Assembly (NCBI GenBank): GCA_036426205.1
Contig: CM071570.1
Location: forward strand, 57,891,976 to 57,955,975
Source: Ascaphus truei
Taxonomy: Eukaryota > Chordata > Amphibia > Anura > Ascaphidae
Reading direction: 5' to 3'
Length of the DNA stretch: 64,000 nt
A model generated the notes under the pieces. That model had not been told where the DNA came from, did not search any database, and was given only the letters and a program-made list of their open reading frames with translations. Positions 48,540 through 59,490 of this stretch are shown in pieces. How positions within the stretch are numbered: position 1 is the stretch's first letter; each line of letters starts with the position of its first letter. Position numbers and translations under genes: made by a program.

Positions 48540-51170
48540 CTGACATTTTTGATCTTTATGGACCCATTTACCACAGTGGAAGACATTGCGCAAACTATCC
48601 AGGGATATCTCCCCACTACCTGCAATTTGGATCCTGGCCCAATTTATGGGCAGTGATAAAGTATTTGGTCCAGTATCTGTCAAAATAGTCCAGTGCTCTT
48701 GCAGATGGATCTTCCCAGAACTACTTAAGGAACCAATCATCAGACCAAAAATCCTCCATTAGACCAAGACTGCATTCTTAATTTCAGACCTGTAACAAAC
48801 CTTTTTTTCTTAGGGAAGTTTATTGAGAAGATGGTGGATACCCAATTGGAAACCCATCTTTCATCCATGATATTTATTATCCATTCCTTTCAGGATTCAG
48901 AAAATTACATAATACTGAAACAGCTCTGGTTTGAGTGCATAATAGTCTTCTGGTATCGAGAGACAGATGTGGCAGTTTGGTCTTTGGCATCCTTGACCTC
49001 TCTACAGCATTTAATACCGTGGACCATGGAATTTTAATGGAGCGCAGAAGGATTTCTGTGAACTGGGGGCACAGTTGTCAGCCGATTCAAATATATTTTT
49101 ACTGGCAGGTCACACATCTTCAGGTGTATACTTCTCTGAATCAGTGCTCTTATCATGTGGAGTGCCACAGGGCTCTGTCTTATGTCCCATATTGTTTGCA
49201 GTGTATGTGGTACCACTGGTTGGGTCCTTGTCGTTTGATGACAACAAGACTGCATTTAGTTTAACCAAATGCCAGTAAGTTAAGGGTTTTCAAGCTGCTT
49301 AACTCTGTGTGAGGAATTTAATTTTTTTCCTTGATTCTGTCTTACCATTTAAATGTAGCCCTGTTTCCCCCACCCCTAAGTGAGATCAGGGGGGGTGGGC
49401 TGTAAATAGCTACTGTGCTGCCCTTTACCTGATGGCTCGCAGGAGCCTAAGCCTCTGCGAGCCTGGGGTGAATTACTCTTACCACTTACTACTATATGGT
49501 GCAGTGCCTTCACCTGTGAGGGATCCCAGCAGAGTGGAAGCAGTCCCTCACATGACACAATCACATTACTCACAGTAATAAAATAGAAAGGCTTTACTGT
49601 AATAGACCCACAATATAACAGTTACTGTATAGGCAGATAACACAGAGCACATAACCATAACATCCACAGTGTCACCCTGTAATACTACTGGCACAACTAC
49701 CCGGTCACCTCGCAGGACTTTGTACCCCGCACCTTATTCCCAGAGTCCCAAGTGTTCTGCAACCCACCTGTTCGGCATGATCAGTGCCTGTTTCGTACCG
49801 GTAATGGTGGTGCACTTGGTGACTGTACCTGCCCGGGGCTCCTGCACCTGGGTACTGCAGAACTGAAGAGGAACCATCGGTATCCAATGCCGAAGCTTCA
49901 GCGATGGCGTCATCCTCATGGTGGATGGTCTCCCTCTGATGACCTCATTGCTCAGACAGTCTCTTTCTCTGCTACTGCAGAGAATGATTCCCTTCAAAAC
50001 TGACCCTTCTTGTCAGAGCACACAGCACTGCAGCTGTGTCCCTAACTAAACTGACTGCTAACAGGGCAAAGTCCCTAACTGCAGGGGCCGTCCCTATAGC
50101 AGCACAATCTTAATGGTGAGTTGGGCCTAGCTGGGGACTAGGGGGGTAACCTGGCCTAGTGCAAGAGCCACTTGCTCCCTACACACACTACCTCCCCCTA
50201 CCTTATCCCAGCACCAACTGACTTCTTCCTGTCTGTGCACACCAAAATGTATCTCTCCAGCAGCAGGAGGAGCTGCAAGCCCTATTGGCTCCCTGGCATC
50301 AGGTGGCCTGTCTGCCCCTAAGTACTCTGGATGTTGTAGTCCCTTGCAGACCTCTTTTGCATTGAGACCGCGTGCGATATGTCTCCTGCGCAACCTTGAA
50401 ATGGCCGCCGCTAGCTCTTTCTACTTCTGCTCCCTTGTAATGGCTGCCGCTACCCTTGCAAACCTCTGCGCCTGGCCCTGCGGATTCGCGAACTCCCGCG
50501 CCAACCTCAACATGGCCGCCAGATACCTCTGCGCATGCATGAGCCCCCACTTGCGTGGACACAATAAAGATTGCTGCACCCTGCCTCTGACGCCGCCGGG
50601 AGCCTCCGGCGACACACTCACCCCTGCAGCAGCCCCTACCCTGGCGGAGGTAAGGAAGGGGGACCGGAACGACCTGGGAGCCAGAGGGGACCTGTCTACA
50701 TAAACATCAGGTGTCAGTCGTGATTAATAATTCCTTCTTTAATTTGAGGAACATACAGTACAATAGTCAGGATTAAGCACGTAATTCCCCTACAGGCTTT
50801 TGCTATGCTGGTTCAGGCTTTCTGTCCTCTCACCAGAGCTGTGCTGCCTACAGTTGGTACAGAATGATGCGTCCAGCTTTTTAAATAATAAGATCCATTC
50901 TTGCCACATGACTGTTGCTCTCCATTCTCTATACTGGCTGCCTGAAAAATAACTAATCTGTTTAAAGATTGGCTTTTTGACATTAAAAGCCCTACAAAAT
51001 CTGGGTACCAACTATCTGAAAGAGCTCCTTTGCACACTTTGATCCAAAAAGTAAGGACTCCTACCAGTTCTCAGTACTTCCATGACTTCTTTTGAAGCCC
51101 GAACCATTCTGCTGTGTCTACTTTCTAATTTGAATTATGTTGCCGCATAGCAACTACAATATGCGTTATA
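48540..51170 (+). mobile_element. Old L2-like LINE, split by a solo LTR
   Basis: Fragments of one ORF2 read in order: WIFPELLKEPIIRP (48700), VVDTQLETHL (48830), LVFGILDLSTAFNTVDHGIL (48970), GVPQGSVLCPILFAVYVVPL (49165) and FDDNKTAFSLT. After the LTR (49354-50700) come LQLVQNDASS (50850) and VALHSLYWLPEK with LTLKALQNLGTNYLKELL (50915-51035), which form the C-terminal LINE block. Many stops and frameshifts: an ancient copy. Confidence 0.75.
49354..50700 (+). mobile_element. Solo LTR (1,347 bp) inside the L2
   Basis: Begins TGTAGCCC and ends CTGTCTACA, a 5-bp TGTAG/CTACA inverted terminus, flanked by TAAA on both sides (49350-49353, 50701-50704). AATAAA occurs at about 50561, 140 bp from the end as expected of R/U5. 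The right half is GC-rich. No internal retroviral-type coding region is present. It splits the L2, which continues in register on both sides. Confidence 0.8.
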
Positions 51171-51493
51171 ATTCTTAAACTATGTGTTACAATTCGTAAT
51201 GCATTTTCTATTATTTGCAAGAAACTTTTTTTTCACATTTGTCAAACAGCTAATAGGATAAATTGGTCTAGTTTTCAGTGCAAGATTAATTAATGATTTA
51301 TACAGCTTCAATATATTCCAGCATCTGAAAAACGATCTTTGAATATTGTATGGCATATTACTACAATTAGTAATCATTACAATTAGTGTTTAGAAATTGT
51401 TACACTTCTGTGTTTGTTCTCTTTTACTTAGTCTAATGCTAGTCGTTTAACCTTCAACAGTTTAGGAAATAGAAGGAATATGATCTCTCTCTA

Positions 51494-51625
51494 TGGCCCT
51501 TATTCTGTAAAATGTGATTAACACAGATGGCGTGATGTCGCATGAAACACCCCATTGACTTTTAATGGGGCTTTTCCTGCGATAACACATCATCTGCACT
51601 TATTCCACCTTACAGAATAAGGACC
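51494..51625. mobile_element. Small MITE (~132 bp)
   Basis: TGGCCCTTATTCTGTAA at the left is mirrored by TTACAGAATAAGGACC at the right. The central part CCCCATTGACTTTTAATGGG is itself a hairpin. No coding sequence; family unassigned. Confidence 0.7.
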
Positions 51626-51639
51626 TATGAAAGATTTCT

Positions 51640-52555
51640 GTATTGAATGTTTTGAATTCCTGTCCATATTATAGTAAAGCCAGTGACCATCGAATTACTA
51701 AATTCAGGTTTCACAAGCAATTTATGTTATGAAAGTTGTGGCTAATAAACGCCTATTTGCTTTTCTCTTAGAAACGTCTCCTGTTCAAATAAACCTCTGC
51801 ACACATCTTCTACAATGGCCAATTCATAATGGGGACTGCAAAATAGAACTAGTGAGGGGGAGGGAGAAAGGATGCTAAGCATATGCGATGGTGAGATTGC
51901 TGAAAGGTGACCCTGCAGTTGTAACCCCGCTCTACTGTGCTTTAGGAGTACCTCCTACGGGTTCCACTGGGGAACACCCTGTCACCAGACGGGCATGCAG
52001 CAGTCACGACTTGCAAGCCTCCTGACTGCTTGAATGGTTCCCTGCACTGCTACCCTTACTCACTCCTCCTGTCTGAAATTTCACCTCCTGAACCCCCGCA
52101 ACCACTCCTGGTGAACCTTCCAGTACACAAGCAGGAGCAACAGAAGCAGGCATCGATGTGGTGGGCGTAGCAGACTCAGATGGTGCAGCTGAAACTAGAT
52201 TCAGTGTCAAAACCTGTTATGGTGTTCCACACCAGATTAGAACTATGCCCTGCTCTGGCAACCCCGACAGCAGCCTGAACTACAAGCTCATATAAAACAC
52301 AGGTGGCTGCATCTGTGCCTCAGCACACACCTGTTCAAGCAACAGGTTGTCCTGTTTGTGTGCTGAAAGCCTCATCAACAGTCTCTGTCACTGTCATGAA
52401 GGAATCAAGTGAGGTCAATCACAATAATGACATTGCAGGGAACAAAGGTGACACTGACAACAGAGTTTCAAACAAACAAAAGTCCACAAACAAAACCAAA
52501 TCAACACTACTATAACTGTTTCTTGACAACCCTTTTCTAAAAATGTATTTTTCAA
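51640..52555. other. No gene recognised
   Basis: Two reading frames of 68 and 70 codons (52004-52210 minus, 52303-52515 plus) are Ser/Thr/Ala-rich, resemble nothing I know and overlap no other signal. Possibly the 3' side of the PLE that follows. Confidence 0.5.
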
Positions 52556-52559
52556 AACA

Positions 52560-53340
52560 TGGGACTGGCAGATACATTTTTGAGTGTCAGAGCAGTTCCT
52601 ACATAATCTGTTGAACTGCCCATAAGGAATATTATTCAGCTACCTGGGGAAATTATTGCTACTGGCCTCAATATAATGATTACAGGCCACAGGTTTGTGA
52701 TATACATTGATGGCAAACTTGCCATTGGATTCAACAGATAGAACAAATCCAAAAATTCTATAGACTGGGGTTGAATGTTGTATGTAAATTTCAAGCCCTT
52801 ATCATTTGCATTGAAGTGGCAAAACTGGTCGAAGAGACCAGACTCACTCCATTTCCAAACAATTATTATATAATCTATGAAATGGCCATACAGGACCAGG
52901 CCGTCCCCAAGTGATTGTCATTCCAAACCCTATCAGCTCCCAACAACCCATGAAGAGGTTGGCATAACTTGGGACGAACCTGGTGCCCATTTTGTTCATT
53001 ATACATATTGTTATCCTTGTCCCAAGAATATTTAATATTTGAATACCTTTTTCATGAATAATACTAGTGTAAAGGGAAATGAACATCACATGTTGCCCAT
53101 AAAATATCCCTTTCCCATGAAATATCAGAAACCAAATGTAATACATGAGCAGAATCCCTAATATTAGATTTAAGATCTTTAAAGTATTTCTGCAGAAAAA
53201 AAGTCCACAAATTGAGACATACTGTATTGGCACTAATTGAATTTATACCCGAAATGATGGGTCTTTAAAGTGGCTTTTAAAGGGTCTTGTGTACTTTTGG
53301 GAGGTGGTTGAACAAAGAACGTAACTAATTTACTAATTAC
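52560..53340 (-). mobile_element. PLE reverse-transcriptase fragment
   Basis: Reading right to left in broken frames: HLPKVHKTL, RPIISGINSISAN, KSNIRDSAHVLHLVSDISW, SLYTSIIHEKGIQ, then MGTRFVPSYANLFMG (the PLE RT signature), IDYIIIVWKWSE, LKFTYN, SIEFLDL and, at the 3' end, IPYGQFNRL-like words. This is the palm and thumb of a Penelope-like RT. In the catalytic box the second Asp is replaced by Tyr (IDY, codons at 52861-52878), and several frames are shifted, so the copy is dead. Confidence 0.85.
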
Positions 53341-53700
53341 TATTTACTAATTGTTTTCATTAATTGGTGTATTCATGTATTCTATTTTGTATTTTTTGTG
53401 CCCTGGGTTTTTCAGATTTAAATATTGGACCTTAGTGAAGCCCAGCCTAAGCCCCCTTTTTAAAACATAATTTTTCAGAAAATATGCAAAACATTTTGTG
53501 AAGCACATTTGAAGACATTTGGAGTTCTTTAACCATGAACATAAAGCATTTTAGAAGGTCACTATCATATACCAGGCAGTCCCCAAACTCGAGAATGACA
53601 CAACTTTCTCCATTAACATATAATAGAAGGTCACTTTTTGCATTTGAGCAAAAGTAGGCCTGTTCCAAAAATAAAAGAGTAAAAGGGTCTGTAGTAAAAT

Positions 53701-53728
53701 GTGTATGTATGTATGTATGAATGTATGT
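53701..53728. repeat. (GTAT)n microsatellite
   Basis: Seven GTAT/GAAT tetranucleotides next to an L2 3' tail. Confidence 0.9.
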
Positions 53729-53737
53729 ACAGGTATA

Positions 53738-54175
53738 TCTTTATTTATATAGCGCCATTAACGTACATAGCGCTTCACAGCAGTAATCCATTTGACAATC
53801 ATATCAATAACAAATAATCCAAATAACACATAATGGGAAGAAATGCTTCAGATATTAAAGTGTCATTTAGGAAAAGGAGTCCGTACCTCGAAGAGCTTAC
53901 AATGTATTTGGTAAGTAAGAATAACATACAGAGACAGTAGGAAGTTGTTCTGGTAAGTGCGTCTGCAAGGGGCCAAGGTTTATATGTATGAAGTGTAAAG
54001 TATCAGGCACGGAGCTACGCATATGCTTTGTTAAGGAGGTGTGTTTTAATATGGGTATTAAAGGTGGATAGAGAGAGTGCTAGTTGAATATTGAGGGGAA
54101 TAGCATTCAAGAGGTGTGGGGCAGTCATTGAAACAGGTTTAATTTCGGAGAGGGCTTTAGAAACAAAAGGAGTAG
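53738..54175 (-). mobile_element. L2-like LINE 3' end
   Basis: Minus-strand coding remnant TAPHLLNAIPLNIQLALSLS then TFNTHIKTHLLNKAYA is the conserved C-terminus of L2-like ORF2. It is followed by a 3' UTR ending GCGCTATATAAATAAAGATA. The UTR has the same TGTAAGCTC...GGACTCC block as 3228-3416. Confidence 0.75.
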
Positions 54176-54249
54176 AGTCATGTTCTAGCCTGCAATACCC
54201 ATGCTTATCCACCGAGACTGCTGCTGCTCTGCTATCTCTCTCAAAGAAC

Positions 54250-54627
54250 ATTCCAGACCTTGAAACCTGACACATCTGCACCTGTGCTATACCTTTCAGC
54301 CTGCTTATATAAACTTCCTCTTCCTGTCTGTCAGTGCCCGTTTATACTGGTTCCTCAGCTACTGCTAGGTTCCTGTGTTTATTGCTGTTGCTATTGTCCT
54401 GTTCCAGTCTCCATGTTGCCAAACTCTGCTTGTGACCCTGACCAGGCTACCTGCTGCCTGCCTTCGACCTCTGCTTGTGACCTGACCACGCTATCTGCCG
54501 TCTGCCTCCGAGCTTGTGACCCCGACCACGCTATCTTCCGCCTTCTTCGACCTCTGCTTGTGACCCCAACCACGCTCCCTGCTGTTCCTGTCACTGGGAT
54601 CCACTCCAGTCATATATCAACCCATGA
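54250..54627 (+). mobile_element. Gypsy LTR (5' LTR, partial limits)
   Basis: C/T-rich sequence directly before a gag remnant, ending CCCATGACA. It carries TATA-like CTTATATAAAC (about 54304) and a tandem block of four ~45-bp repeats (54424-54595) marked by GCTTGTGACCCYGACCACGC. The left boundary was not located. Confidence 0.55.
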
Positions 54628-54649
54628 CAGAATAAACAGTCCCTACCAT

Positions 54650-55415
54650 GGATTCTGCTGGAACAGACTTGACCTAGGCTCAGCAGATTATTGACTTGCA
54701 ACGTGCCATGATTGGCTTCCAAGAACAGCAAGGAGATGTTTACAAACACCTTGGCCAGGTGGAAGCTGAAATACGTGAACTACGCACCGCCCTAGCCGCT
54801 GTACCTGTTCAAAACACTGTGCCTGTGCAAACTGCACACCGTGTACCACTTCCAGAAAAATTCGGGGGAAAAACAACCATTCTGGGGTTTTCTCAACCAA
54901 TGCAGACTTCTATTTCATTTACAGCACACAATCTATAATACGGAGGAGGCCAAGGTGGGATTAATTATCACCCTGCTCAAGGATGATGCCCTTGCTTGTG
55001 TCTCCCCTATGTTAGAGCAGAGTAGCCCACTACTAAGGAACCTAAGCAACCGCTCAAGCAACTCTGAACAACCTTCATCAAGGAAGACGCTCGACAGCTG
55101 AGTACGCTGCTGAGTTCCGCAGAGGGGTTACCGATACTGAGTGGAATGAGGACCCCAAAGAGATATCATTTTTGGCAGGGTCTCTCTGAGCCAATAAACG
55201 ATGAACTGGCCAGGGTGGTGCCTTCATAGGGGTTTGAGGAATTTGTCCATTTATGCATTCAAATCGATCGTAGGCTTACAGAAAGACGATTGGAGAGACA
55301 GGGGTTCATGCCAAACAACTCCGGGGTTAGAGATGTCAGCATCCCAAGACGTAGACGCGAAATCCAGGGGGAGCATAGGGAGAAACAAAAATAGAAACAA
55401 ATCTAAGTGCAGTGG
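54650..55415 (+). pseudogene. Ty3/Gypsy gag remnant
   Basis: Starts ATG at 54650 (MDSAGTDLT) but has a stop at codon 10. It then shows QQIIDLQRAMIGFQEQQGDV, a coiled-coil-like EVEAEIRELRTAL stretch and VPLPEKFGG. A frameshift near 54870 leads to FLNQCRLLFHLQHTIYNTEE and LLKDDALACVSPMLEQSSPL, the capsid homology typical of Gypsy gag (FLNQC...F...EEAKV...L...A). Later pieces (DELARVVPS, VHLCIQIDRRLTERRLER) lie in yet another frame. The element stops before any zinc knuckle, protease or RT, so it is truncated and not a domesticated gene. Confidence 0.8.
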
Positions 55416-56130
55416 AAATGGGAATGTGAATAATGAGTGTCCAAAATCTTGGCTCCTGTAGAATGGCTACTTACAAGATGTAAGAGTCAAAAAGGCAGTG
55501 TTGACAATCAGTCAGTGGTGGATGTAAGTGTAGCAATCATCAGGGTGGTTCAGGTACTCAGGAAGGTATAACCAGGTAAAAGAGAGAGAACAAACTTGCA
55601 TAGCGCAGATCAACCAAGGTAAAGAAATATTTTATCTAAGTAAAAATGCACTCACAATGTACAGAATAAAATCGGGCATGTCACACTTAATACTGTCGTG
55701 GCCCATTTTAATCTCCAACATCCCCGGAAAAATTTGGGGATGTTTTCCGTCTCTCACGGGCCTTTTCCGCGCGGCCTGAAATCACCAGATAGCACGAATA
55801 GCGCTAGACAATGAAAGCGCTTAGCGCTACACAATGAAAATGCCCGCAGGCGCCCAAAACTGCCGAAAACAGCCCGCATCAGCCCGCAATTTGCCTGCGA
55901 TTTTTCAAATCGCGGGGAAAAGACTGCAGGAGGCTAAAGGCGGCTGCCACTGTAAGTGTATGAGAGGATAACATCAGCCAGCTGGCTCACCATCCCATCA
56001 CTTTCCGTACTCCTCCGTCTCTGCTCAACTGCGTCACCGCACAGCTCGGCGTCTGACATTGGATCCGGTTTCGTCTGTTGGTGGGGGCTGGACCTTCCGT
56101 GATTCCTCTCCAGACTGCTCCGCAAGAAAG
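55416..56130. other. Intergenic, GC-rich centre
   Basis: No gene. 55740-55950 is GC-rich with GCGCTAGACAATGAAAGCGC / GCGCTACACAATGAAAATGC repeats and short palindromes (TTAGCGCTA), perhaps a MITE. Its end merges into the PLE terminal region. Confidence 0.45.
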
Positions 56131-57655
56131 GCTCCCACTCAATGCGTTTCGCTACGTAATCACGTCGGCTTCATCAGGAGTGTGAAGTCTCAAAGTTACA
56201 CTATGTCTCTATATAGCTTGGTTGCTAATTGAATTATGCAAAACATCTGTTTGTTAAAGCGCTATGCGGGTTAACATTAAATGCTGGATCTAAGACGTAT
56301 TAAGTAATACAATACACGAGAACATAAGATGGTTACAAATAAGAAAATATAGGTGCTCTTTAAATCAGAAAGACTCAGATAGATGTTTATACACATGTAT
56401 TAAAATCCTAATATACTTGTAGTGGATTTTATTTGAGGAGAATAGAACCTATATTATACAAATTGATTATAAAATGATAATGCTTAACATTTAATATAAC
56501 TGGTATGGTAATGATACTAAAAATATGGACATGTAAAATTGTCTGGACTTGAGTGAATAACTAACACATGGAGACAATTCCATTTTAACACACAGAGATA
56601 TGATAAACAGTCCCTATGACTCAAAGAAATATACACAATGAAAGATACGAGGCCTAGAGGGGAGACATAAAGCCCAAATTAGAACAAATTCATTTCAAAA
56701 ATGGTAAAATATCTAATTCCATATTGAATCCTCTTGGTGTAAGACTGTCCAATCTATGGATCCAAAAAGATTCTCTCTTCAGTAGATCTATTTCTCTGTC
56801 ACCCCCTCTCCAGTATTGTTCAACCTGTTCAATGACTGTGTACTTTAAACCTGTTGGATCTCCCTTGTGAAATACTGCAAAGTGGTTGGATACGCTATGC
56901 GTGTTTAGTTGTCTTTTAATGCTGCTTAGATGTTCTACAATCCTTATTCTGATTGGCCTAGCAGTTTTACCCACATATTGCAGTTTACAGGGGCATTCAA
57001 GTTAGTATATAACATGATCCGATCTACAGGTGAGACAGGTTTTTATATTGAAACTTTCATGTGTGACATTAGAGCTGAAACTTGCAGTGATAGGTGACTT
57101 AAACTGGCATGCCCTACAGGTTTTACACCCATAAAATCCCTTATTGTGACCCAGCCAGTTATTTTGGCCGGTTTTATTCTGTCTAAGTGCACTGGGTGCC
57201 AGTTGATTTTTTAGATTATTAGCTTTCCTGACCAAAACATTGGGTTTGTCTGGAATTTCTTTTCCTAGTATAGGATCATTCTTTAAGATATCCCAATGTT
57301 TGTTCAGGATTTTTGTAATCTTTTTGAATTCTTTGTTGAAACCTGTAATGAACGCAAAATCTAATTGATTGTTCTTCTTTTTCTTTGTCCATGGTTTCAA
57401 CAGATCACTCCTATTCCTACAGTCTGCTTTCAACATTGCTCTGTCCAACATCCCTTCATCATAATCTTTCTCCAGAAATCTGGTTTTAATAAACTCTGCT
57501 TGTTGTAAAAATTGGTCTCTGTCTGTGCAATTCCTTTTTAGTCTATTAAATTGTCCTAATGGCACATTGTCCATCCATCTAGGTAAGTGACTACTTGATC
57601 TCAAAATATAATTATTCTTATCAATTTCTTTGAAAAAGGTTTTGGTTTTAATTGT

Positions 57656-58702
57656 TAAAAGGGAAGGGCAGTGGGAACAGAGCTAATGCAAAATATAAAA
57701 AATAGTGACAATTAAGTGACTAACATAATATAAATACACACTTTACTATTAAAGTGGGGGCTGCCAGGTAAAAAGGGTACACAAACCGATGAAGACAATA
57801 AAAACACATAAACCGGCGCCTCCGATAGAAAATAGAGATATATAGCCTGACCGAATATAGTCCAATGCAGCTGGGATGAGATCCAAGGCAGTATCTTCAA
57901 TGAAGTCTCATAGAACAACAGACAAACAAATAAGACAACAACATGGAAGAAAAAAAGAGAAAAAGATCATAGTGCAACTAAAAACAAAAAATCACTGATA
58001 AGGTTTACAAGGAATGATTGCAAATTTAATACGATGAATAAAATGATTATAAAAACAACAAACACTTGATTGTTGGGCAAAAAGACACTTATAAAGCAAT
58101 GGCATCCGGTAGGGATAAAATTGAAACCCTACTTACAGCAAGGCTGATCAAAGTAAGCCCGTAGCACAATGTCACAATCTGGAACCAGAGCCTGGTAGAG
58201 AGATGATAAAACTCTGCCTCTTAGAGCTCCACGAAGCCGGAAACCGCCGCTGGCCACACGCCCATGAATCACCAGGAGTGCAGGGGGTAGAACAAGTAAC
58301 AGCCTGAACCCAGTGCTGCCGGGGGACACACCAATGCGGTACACGCAGACCAGGAGCTCTCGCGATAACCCGCTGACGTCACCACTAAGCACAATAGCAG
58401 GGGAAGTCCCGGACACGTACCAAGGGGCTCAGAGAGCTAGGGCTGGGTACAGAAGACACACGGGCTATCAGGGGAGAACGCCAAAAAGTCTCTGCCAATA
58501 AAAGTCCACCTTGGGACACGTACCGAGGGGCTCAGAGAGCTAGGGCTGGGTACAGAAGGACACACGGGCTATCAGTTGGGACACGTACCGAGGGGCTCAG
58601 AGAGCTAGGGCTGGGTACAGAAGGACACACGGGCTATCAGGGGAGAACGCCAAAAGTCTCTGCCAATAAAAGTCCACCCAAGGCGCCGGTTTATGTGTTT
58701 TT
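57656..58702. mobile_element. 1,047-bp insertion in the PLE with 15-bp target duplication
   Basis: TTTGGTTTTAATTGT occurs on both sides (57641-57655 and 58703-58717) and the PLE reading frame resumes beyond it. The insert holds a perfect 22-bp inverted pair (57800-57821 and 58681-58702, AAAACACATAAACCGGCGCC), a GC-rich middle and a tandem block (58413-58680). No coding part was recognised. A target duplication of this length and the AACCGGCGCC motif next to PLE-like sequence suggest a non-autonomous, target-primed element, possibly PLE-derived. Confidence 0.75.
58413..58680 (+). repeat. Tandem repeat, three copies (103, 65, ~100 bp)
   Basis: Each copy starts ACACGTACCRAGGGGCTCAG and includes GAGCTAGGGCTGGGTACAGA. 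Copies 1 and 3 also share GGGAGAACGCCAAAAAGTCT and AATAAAAGTCCACC. Copy 2 lacks the last ~38 bp. Near-identity indicates recent expansion. Confidence 0.9.
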
Positions 58703-58890
58703 TTTGGTTTTAATTGTACTTTTTTCCATATATATAACTAAATCCAATTTTTTTTATCCTTTCTCTACTTGATAGACTTGTGAAATTCAAATTCCATGTG
58801 TTAGTATTAATATAATCAAAGAACTTATCAAAGATAACCCAAAGATTTTATACATGCTCCACGAATATTCTCTGAAGAAAACGTGTACAA

Positions 58891-59470
58891 GCTCTAAAGA
58901 GTGACGGCCAGTGTTGCTAGCAGCAGTAATAAATCATTTTAAAATCACAGGAGTGTACACCGGATAATGCGGGTTGAAGGGGTGCACGCAGTGCAGGAAA
59001 ACAGGGAAGGCAAGGAGGGCAACGGAACACATACGGGGGACAGTACGTGAGAAGAACAACTCACTCAGTCTTCCTCGGTTCACCCCGGCTGCGCCCGGTG
59101 TTTGGAGTACACGTTACTCACGATCATACACCGCCTGGCTCCCTGGAAGTCCCATGTAGCCCCGACGTGTGGAGACGTCTCCCTGTAACATCCGGTGGTG
59201 GTTTGTAGATCCTCTCACAGTAGCAAGGTGCACGAACCAAGATCCATATCCATCCGCTCCCAGAAAAAAGTAGGACTCACCAGCAGGAGAATTAAAACCT
59301 AATTTATTAAACTACATAAAAAACAAAATATACATACAGTACAAGGTACTCTCCCACGCGTTTCACGCCCACTGTGGCGCTTTCTCAAGGAGTAGTGAGA
59401 TAGGGGAGGTCTAGAGTATTTAACATGCATCCCCGTCATGCAAGACAGCTGTTTGGAATAATTAATAATT
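58891..59470 (-). mobile_element. PLE-like terminal region with hammerhead-like module (g)
   Basis: At 59350-59393 the minus strand reads CCTTGAGAAAGCGCCACAGT then GGGCGTGAAACGCGTGGGAG: stem CGCC/GGCG followed by GAAACGCG. The preceding plus-strand text AATTTATTAAACTACATAAA is typical of PLE flanks. No coding part here. Confidence 0.5.
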
Positions 59471-59490
59471 AATTAATTAATTAATTGATT
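59458..59490. repeat. (TTAA)n / (TTGA)n microsatellite
   Basis: AATTAATTAATTAATTGATT run. Confidence 0.9.

Larger units (their letters stand above)
56131..58890 (-). mobile_element. Neptune-like Penelope element, 5'-truncated and interrupted
   Basis: Right to left: NTNTWNLNFTS and INFLDLVIY-like RT end (58750-58880), then, beyond a 1,047-bp insertion, TKTFFKEIDKNNYILRSSSH, LPRWMDNVPLGQFNRLKRNC (RT thumb), a linker with paired cysteines (YGCKTCRACQF, CLTCRSD) and the GIY-YIG endonuclease. The GIY block reads HVIY-stop-LECPCKLQYVGKT (TAA at 57002-57004), followed by RIVEHLSSIKRQLNTHSVSN (with the catalytic Arg/His region) and FWIHRLDSLTPRGFNMEL. The 3' UTR runs to a terminal hammerhead-like module at 56131-56180 (minus: CTCCTGATGAAGCC ... 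GCGAAACGCATTG). Apart from that stop and the insertion the frame is well kept, so it is relatively young. Confidence 0.88.

Noticed and set aside
50127..50703. Ala-rich frames up to 119 codons
   Set aside because: They lie in the GC-rich right half of the solo LTR, in three overlapping frames, with no recognisable domain.
54650..55415. A domesticated Gypsy gag gene
   Set aside because: A stop at codon 10, at least two frameshifts and an adjacent LTR mark it as an ordinary dead retrotransposon.
58129..58416. A 95-codon hydrophobic frame
   Set aside because: Located inside the inserted repeat element, without homology or regulatory context; composition effect.
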